From an uncultured Pseudomonadota bacterium (GTDB lineage Bacteria > Myxococcota_A > UBA796 > CAJQPC01), in NCBI GenBank assembly GCA_937915955.1, contig CALGIB010000985.1, positions 1 through 13,949 on the forward strand: DNA of 13,949 nt. The letters run 5' to 3'. Within the stretch, counting starts at the first letter, position 1. Each line of letters opens with the position of its first letter. Under the pieces are notes generated by a model. That model did no database searches. It saw nothing but the letters and a program-made list of their open reading frames with translations, and was not told where the DNA came from. The position numbers and the translations under genes are program-made. Of the stretch, positions 10,537-13,949 are shown piece after piece.

Positions 10537-10787
10537 GCGCGCCCGTCGACCTGGCCGGCCAGCTCCGCCAGCTCCAGGCCGCCGCCCGCGCCGCGACGGC
10601 TCCAGGCCAGGCCGTGGTCGTCGACCTGTTCCTTCGCGCTGACGGGTCCTGGGCATGCTTCTGCACCCTGCTCGGCCTGGCCACGTTCCGAGTCGGGATG
10701 TCCTCGGCGGGCGGCTCCCGCTTCGCCGAGGACGCCATCAGCCTGGTCGAGGACCAGCTGACCGCCTGGACGGCGAGCCGGCGATGA
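10533..10787 (+). CDS. Unknown small protein, 84 aa
   Basis: ATG 10533 overlaps the preceding TGA (ATGA) and its own TGA overlaps the next ATG in the same way, so it is one link in a chain of coupled genes. An N-terminal helix (VDLAGQLRQLQAAARAAT), a short beta part (AVVVDLFLRADGSWACFCTL) and a C-terminal helix (RFAEDAISLVEDQLTAW) are apparent. The longer open frame upstream is a shadow of the DUF5131 gene. No family is recognised. Confidence 0.58.
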   Translation: MSAPVDLAGQLRQLQAAARAATAPGQAVVVDLFLRADGSWACFCTLLGLATFRVGMSSAGGSRFAEDAISLVEDQLTAWTASRR

Positions 10788-11041
10788 CGGTCATCGACCA
10801 GGCCCAGCGCCTGCACGACGCGGCCGCCCGCCGGGGCTACCCCTGGATCGACGCCGAGGTTACCGCCGAGGTGACGACGGCGCCCGAGCTGAAGATCGCG
10901 TCCTCCTGCAGCTGGTCGGCGCGCCTGCTTGCCCAGGTCGTCATGGAGGGCGCGGAGGACGACGTCCACGTGTCCGCCTACGGCAGGTCGCCGGAGGAGG
11001 CCGTCAACCACGCCCTGAAGCAGCTGGGCTGGTCGGCATGA
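10784..11041 (+). CDS. Unknown small protein, 85 aa
   Basis: Starts and stops by ATGA overlaps with both neighbours. The N-terminal helix (TVIDQAQRLHDAAARRGYPW) is followed by strands (IDAEVTAEVTTAPELKIASS) and a C-terminal helix with SPEEAVNHALKQLG, a sequence type seen at the end of many small phage proteins of unknown role. No catalytic motif or membrane segment is visible. It immediately precedes the methyltransferase, so the two are probably made together. Confidence 0.6.
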   Translation: MTVIDQAQRLHDAAARRGYPWIDAEVTAEVTTAPELKIASSCSWSARLLAQVVMEGAEDDVHVSAYGRSPEEAVNHALKQLGWSA

Positions 11042-11748
11042 GCTCCACGGGCCGGAAGCGCGCGCAGCTGGCCCTGCTGCCTGGCGGCGAGTACGTCCGC
11101 CACGAGCGGGACTACTACCGGACGCCCACCTGGTGCGCCGATGCCCTGCTGCTGCGGGAGCCCATCCACGGCCCCGTCCTGGACGCCGGCTGCGGCACCG
11201 GCGCCATCACCGAGGTCCTCCTGGCCCACCAGGTGGGGGACGTGATCGGGATGGACATCACCATCTTGCACGAGACCTCCTCGGCCCCGGAGCTCCAGGA
11301 CGCCCTGCTGCTGGTGCACGACTTCCTGGCTGAGGACTGGGAGCGCTCTTGGCGGCCGCTGCTGCCGGCCGTGCACGCCGTGGTGATGAACCCGCCCTAC
11401 AACCAGGCCCCGGACTTCATCCGCAGGGCCCTGGACCTGGTCGAGCCGGGCGGCAAGGTCTGTGCCCTGCTCCGCCTGAACTTCCTGGGGAGCTCCCGGG
11501 CCCGCATGGATCTGGTCGGCTACGACTGCGACCTCCGCCGGGTCTACGTCCTGGGCGCCCGGCCCTCGTTCCTGCCCAACGGGAAGACGGACAGCGCCGA
11601 GTTCGCGTGGTTCGTCTGGGAGCGGGGGCCGGCGATGGGCTGGACCTCCCAGGCCACCATCGAGGTGATCCCGCCGCCGGCCCGGGCCGGCGGCGACGAC
11701 GACGAGCGACAGCTGGAGCTGCCGGGAGGCGCTGACGATGAAGGCTGA
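11038..11748 (+). CDS. SAM-dependent DNA N6-adenine-type methyltransferase, 236 aa
   Basis: Class I methyltransferase: motif I VLDAGCGTG (47-55) binds S-adenosylmethionine, an acidic residue at about D73 follows strand 2, and motif IV NPPYNQA (118-124) is the catalytic (N/D)PPY loop of amino-methylating DNA enzymes. DYYRTPTWCADALL (25-38) and RPSFLPNGKTDSAEFAWFVW (175-194) are the flanking blocks typical of stand-alone phage enzymes. No restriction endonuclease or target-recognition domain is next to it, so it is probably a solitary enzyme that may protect phage DNA from host restriction. The target sequence cannot be read from the protein. The last ~30 residues are a polar Pro/Asp/Glu tail. 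It overlaps the next gene by 11 bases. Confidence 0.85.
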   Translation: MSSTGRKRAQLALLPGGEYVRHERDYYRTPTWCADALLLREPIHGPVLDAGCGTGAITEVLLAHQVGDVIGMDITILHETSSAPELQDALLLVHDFLAEDWERSWRPLLPAVHAVVMNPPYNQAPDFIRRALDLVEPGGKVCALLRLNFLGSSRARMDLVGYDCDLRRVYVLGARPSFLPNGKTDSAEFAWFVWERGPAMGWTSQATIEVIPPPARAGGDDDERQLELPGGADDEG

Positions 11749-11959
11749 TGCTGGGGTCGACCGGCCGGGCTCCTCCCGGCCCGCCGGGCGGCCCGCCAAC
11801 CCGCCGCCGCTGGACCGGCCTCCCCGCGAGGTGCCGGCCTGGGCAAGCGCCCTGGGGTGGAGCGGCCACCCCGACTTCCGCCACCTCTCCCTCGAGGAGG
11901 AGGTGGAGCGCGCCCGACCTCGGATGGAGGCCCGGGCGAAGAGAGGAGGCTCCTGGTGA
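11738..11959 (+). CDS. Small basic/Pro-rich unknown protein, 73 aa
   Basis: GGGAGG at 11724-11729 is eight bases before ATG 11738, and the start lies inside the end of the methyltransferase gene. The first half is disordered (Pro/Arg/Ser/Gly-rich); the second half holds VPAWASALGWSGHPDFRHLS and a charged helix LEEEVERARPRMEARAKR. GHPDFRHL may be the only structured core. Its TGA overlaps the next GTG (GTGA) and its final codons include the GAGAGGAGG ribosome site for that gene. No function can be assigned. Confidence 0.55.
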   Translation: MKADAGVDRPGSSRPAGRPANPPPLDRPPREVPAWASALGWSGHPDFRHLSLEEEVERARPRMEARAKRGGSW

Positions 11960-12615
11960 ACGCAAAAGAGGTGCCGGAAGGCTACAGGCTGGTCGATGTC
12001 GTCGCGAAGAAGACCCTCTCCGACCGAAGGACGCTGGCCGTGCCGGCGGACTGGGACGACGACATGATCGAGGACGAGTTTTTCGACCAGGTCGACGACT
12101 GGTTCTACGACGACTGCGACGACGACGGAGTTTCGTTCTCCGTCCTGCCGGCTCGGTCGGCTCGACCTGACCTGGTGCTGGACGAGAACGGCGCCGCCGA
12201 CGCAGTGCTGCCGCTGCGGCCGCCGGCGGCGGACGAGTGGGGGACCGTGAACGGTCGTCGCTTCGCCACCAACGGCCACATCCTGGTGTTCGAGGACTGT
12301 CCCCAGGGCCTGGCGCGCGAGTGGATCGGCGACGGCGACGAGCACTACCGCAAGCTGAGCACCATCGACCCGACGGCGGTCCTCCCAGCTTGCCGCCCGG
12401 AGGTGCAGCTCGACCTGACGAACTGGATCCGCGGTGATCTGGAAGGGAGCCGCATCTACTGGGCGGCCGACGGTCAGCAGGTCCTGATGGGCGCCGACAC
12501 AGTCCACCTGCTGGAGCTGGGGCTCGATGCGCTGCAGTCCCAGCCGCCGCTGGGGCCGGTCAGCCTGTGGAGGGGCGACGTCCTCCTGGCCATCGCCATG
12601 CCGAACCGCCTGTAG
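11956..12615 (+). CDS. Unknown protein with a strongly acidic segment, 219 aa
   Basis: GTG 11956 has AGGAGG (11944-11949) six bases upstream. After a basic N-terminus (VVAKKTLSDRRTL), residues 32-58 contain 15 Asp/Glu among 27 residues with no Lys or Arg and several Trp/Phe/Tyr, a composition seen in DNA-mimic proteins and acidic binding tails. The C-terminal ~120 residues look like a beta-rich fold: EWGTVNGRRFATNGHILVFE (94-113), IYWAADGQQVLMGADTVHLL (about 167-186), and VSLWRGDVLLAIAMPNRL at the end. VNGRRFATNGHIL loosely recalls sliding-clamp repeats, but I would not assign that. Function unknown; an anti-restriction or DNA-protein-binding role is speculation from the acidic segment. Confidence 0.65.
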   Translation: MNAKEVPEGYRLVDVVAKKTLSDRRTLAVPADWDDDMIEDEFFDQVDDWFYDDCDDDGVSFSVLPARSARPDLVLDENGAADAVLPLRPPAADEWGTVNGRRFATNGHILVFEDCPQGLAREWIGDGDEHYRKLSTIDPTAVLPACRPEVQLDLTNWIRGDLEGSRIYWAADGQQVLMGADTVHLLELGLDALQSQPPLGPVSLWRGDVLLAIAMPNRL

Positions 12616-12629
12616 AAGGGAGCGGCCTG

Positions 12630-13037
12630 GTGACCATCAACGAGGCCCTCTCCATCGACAGAGCTGCGCGGTCCACGGAGGTGCTCGAGCTGCTCGACCT
12701 GCTCCTTCCGCCTCCCCGCGCTCGACAGCTCGTTGACACGGTCTGGCTCGGAGGTGTCCCGGCCCGCCGGTTCAAGCTGCCGCCGAACCTCTTCGTGATC
12801 GTGTCCATCGAGCGGCACGGCAACGATTCACGAGCGTGGCTCCACGCCTCGGTGTCTCTCCAGGGGAAGGTCCGGGAGCGGGAGCCGAAGTGGAAGCATC
12901 TGGTCCGCGTTCGCCGGGAGTTCTTCACGCCGGAGATGGAGGTCCTCCAGATCTTCCCCCCCGCCGGCGAGTACGTGAACTTGTGCGAGGTGCTCCACTT
13001 CTGGGCGTCCCTGAGCGGGCGGCTCACGCCGGGATGA
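12630..13037 (+). CDS. DUF7694-like phage protein, 135 aa
   Basis: GTG 12630 follows GAAGGGAG by a usual distance. The core (about 67-125) reads DSRAWLHASVSLQGKVREREPKW, LVRVRREFFTPEMEVLQIFP, PAGEYVNLCEVLHFW. I read this as the W-HvSvS, Psw-el-vK--F, Q--Pp--eYVN---lH-W pattern of the small family called DUF7694 in phages and bacteria. The N-terminus (1-55) is a helical, Arg-rich extension. No activity is known for the family. The gene is coupled by ATGA to the excisionase-like gene. Confidence 0.7.
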   Translation: MTINEALSIDRAARSTEVLELLDLLLPPPRARQLVDTVWLGGVPARRFKLPPNLFVIVSIERHGNDSRAWLHASVSLQGKVREREPKWKHLVRVRREFFTPEMEVLQIFPPAGEYVNLCEVLHFWASLSGRLTPG

Positions 13038-13285
13038 CCTCCGCCGCCCAGCTCCGCCGCCCGCTCGGCACGGGCTCGATCCTGACGCCGAAGGAGGCGG
13101 CGGCGGAGCTGAGCATGCGGGAGGCGGAGTTCCGGGAGTGGGCCGACGAGGCGAGCCTCTGGATCTTCGTCAAGGGCCGCCGCCGGGTGTCCTGGCGTCG
13201 TGTCCTGGAGGCGGTGGGCGAGTCGGCCAGCGACCCCCTGCCGCCGAAGCGCCGTATGCTGGCGCGCGTGCCGTTGGGTGACTGA
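13034..13285 (+). CDS. Excisionase-like helix-turn-helix protein, 83 aa
   Basis: ATG 13034 overlaps the upstream TGA; the frame above it is shadow. Residues 16-61 (ILTPKEAAAELSMREAEFRE, WADEASLWIFVKGRRRVSWRRVLEAV) form an HTH_17/MerR-type winged helix: a first strand, an AAxxLxMxxxxFREW helix pair, a basic wing, and a last helix. Proteins of this size and fold directly before an integrase are usually excisionases (Xis) that bend attachment-site DNA and steer the recombinase towards excision. The tail is Pro/Arg-rich. The same fold occurs at the start of the leftward operon, but sequence similarity between the two is low. Confidence 0.75.
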   Translation: MTSAAQLRRPLGTGSILTPKEAAAELSMREAEFREWADEASLWIFVKGRRRVSWRRVLEAVGESASDPLPPKRRMLARVPLGD

Positions 13286-13294
13286 GGAGGGACG

Positions 13295-13949
13295 ATGTCA
13301 GCCAGGCGACCGAAGCAGAAGCCGATCGAGTTCGAGGAGCTCGTGGCCCGGGCCATTCGGCCACCCACCTTGCGGGACCCGCGCTGGTACTGGAGGGCGA
13401 ACCTCCGCGGCGGCGAGCGCCCCACCATCTGGTGCGGACGCGCCACCCGCGACGCGCTGAAGGCCATCCTCGTCCGCATGCTGGCGGACGGCATCCCCGA
13501 GGAGGCCCTGGCGCGGTTGGGCCGGCACCGGGAGATCCTGACCATCCAGGACCTGCTCGAGGTCTGGCTCGGCGGCCGCGACGGCGAGACCGGGCTGGCC
13601 CCTCGGACGAGGACCTGTAACCGCTCCAGCGCCCTGCGGATCGTGCGGACGATCGGGCCGATGGCCCTGGCTCGGCTGTCGATCGCCACCCTGGAGCGGA
13701 TGCGCGACCTTGAGCTCCAGGCGGGCTACTCGACGGGGACGGTCAACGCCGACTGGCGGACCCTCAAGGCGGCCATCCGCTGGGGCCAGGAGCTGGCCCC
13801 GCCGCTGGTCGACCCTCACCTGGTCATCCGCCGCCCCCACTTGACCCACCGCCCGGTCCGGGAGGCCTACATCCCGACGCCGGAGGAAGTGGACCAGCTG
13901 CTGGCGAGCCTGCGGGGGTGGCAGCGGATCTGCGTGCTGCTGTGGGTGG
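13295..13949 (+). CDS. int: Tyrosine site-specific integrase, N-terminal 218 codons (partial at 3' edge)
   Basis: ATG 13295 has AGGAGG at 13285-13290. The frame stays open to the window end, so the catalytic domain is mostly missing from view. Residues ~1-90 are a basic N-terminal region with DPRWYWRANLRGGERPTIWC and a ...GIPEEALARLGR helix (arm-type binding is possible). Residues ~92-172 show the SAM-like core-binding fold: TIQDLLEVWL, the NRSSALRIVRTIGPMALARL segment, LERMRDLELQAGYSTGTVN, RTLKAAIRWGQE. A linker with REAYIPTPEEVDQLLASL starts the catalytic domain at about residue 192. The catalytic R-H-R-Y residues are beyond the window. A small excisionase-like gene precedes it, and attP is probably nearby but not identifiable here. 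Confidence 0.82.
   Translation, partial: MSARRPKQKPIEFEELVARAIRPPTLRDPRWYWRANLRGGERPTIWCGRATRDALKAILVRMLADGIPEEALARLGRHREILTIQDLLEVWLGGRDGETGLAPRTRTCNRSSALRIVRTIGPMALARLSIATLERMRDLELQAGYSTGTVNADWRTLKAAIRWGQELAPPLVDPHLVIRRPHLTHRPVREAYIPTPEEVDQLLASLRGWQRICVLLWV

Noticed and set aside
9298..10656. Reverse-strand open frame of 452 codons
   Set aside because: Antisense to the RusA and DUF5131 genes, whose motifs are clear in the forward frames.
10978..12507. Reverse-strand open frame of 509 codons
   Set aside because: Covers the methyltransferase and two further forward genes; the translation is low-complexity and shows no domain.
11956..12615. Sliding-clamp assignment for the acidic protein
   Set aside because: Only one short segment (VNGRRFATNGHIL) loosely recalls clamp repeats; length and remaining sequence do not support it.

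Overview
The window looks like part of a temperate tailed phage or prophage from a host with very high GC content (roughly 70% by eye). GTG starts, AGGAGG-type ribosome sites and many 1-4 base stop/start overlaps are frequent. Both promoters I can recognise have TTGAC-type -35 boxes, 17-bp spacers and TAnnnT -10 boxes. This fits an actinobacterial host but does not prove one; Myxococcota or another high-GC lineage remains possible. I see no tRNA, rRNA, CRISPR array or insertion sequence.

There are three blocks. (1) Bases 1-2805, rightward: the end of the late region. It holds the tail of a virion protein cut by the window edge, a second putative virion-surface protein, a membrane-anchored coiled-coil protein, a small membrane protein, an M15-peptidase endolysin, a holin-like small membrane protein and one unknown protein. 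A hairpin plus T-run closes the block inside the last gene. (2) Bases 7392 down to 2802, leftward: an early replication operon. In transcription order it has a small helix-turn-helix protein, an unknown acidic-tailed protein, a lambda O-like initiator whose gene contains five iteron-like repeats (probable replication origin), a DnaC/IstB-type helicase-loader ATPase, and an array of mosaic accessory proteins (Ea22-like and related). (3) Bases 7653-13949, rightward: a second early operon with unknown proteins, two zinc-binding-type proteins, a RusA-type Holliday junction resolvase, a DUF5131 (Gp37/Gp68) protein, an adenine-type DNA methyltransferase, several small unknown proteins, a DUF7694-like protein, an excisionase-like protein and a tyrosine integrase that runs off the right edge.

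The 260-bp gap at 7393-7652 is the control region. It has back-to-back promoters, one firing left into replication and one firing right into the recombination/methylation/integration operon, with several short TCATGC-type half sites and inverted repeats as candidate operators. No CI-like lysogeny repressor is recognisable, so either the small HTH protein takes part in control or the repressor lies outside the window.

The strongest signals beyond ordinary annotation are two. First, five near-palindromic 15-bp repeats inside the O-like gene are conserved as DNA although translated in all three reading frames. Second, a mosaic gene array at 2802-4951 carries six copies of a 16-bp sequence encoding AEVRRL, and these copies bound a 97%-identical duplicated 204-bp module and match the edges of a segment missing from one paralogue. 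Its genes are also joined by a recurring GTGA junction in which the upstream gene's C-terminal codons form the next gene's ribosome site.
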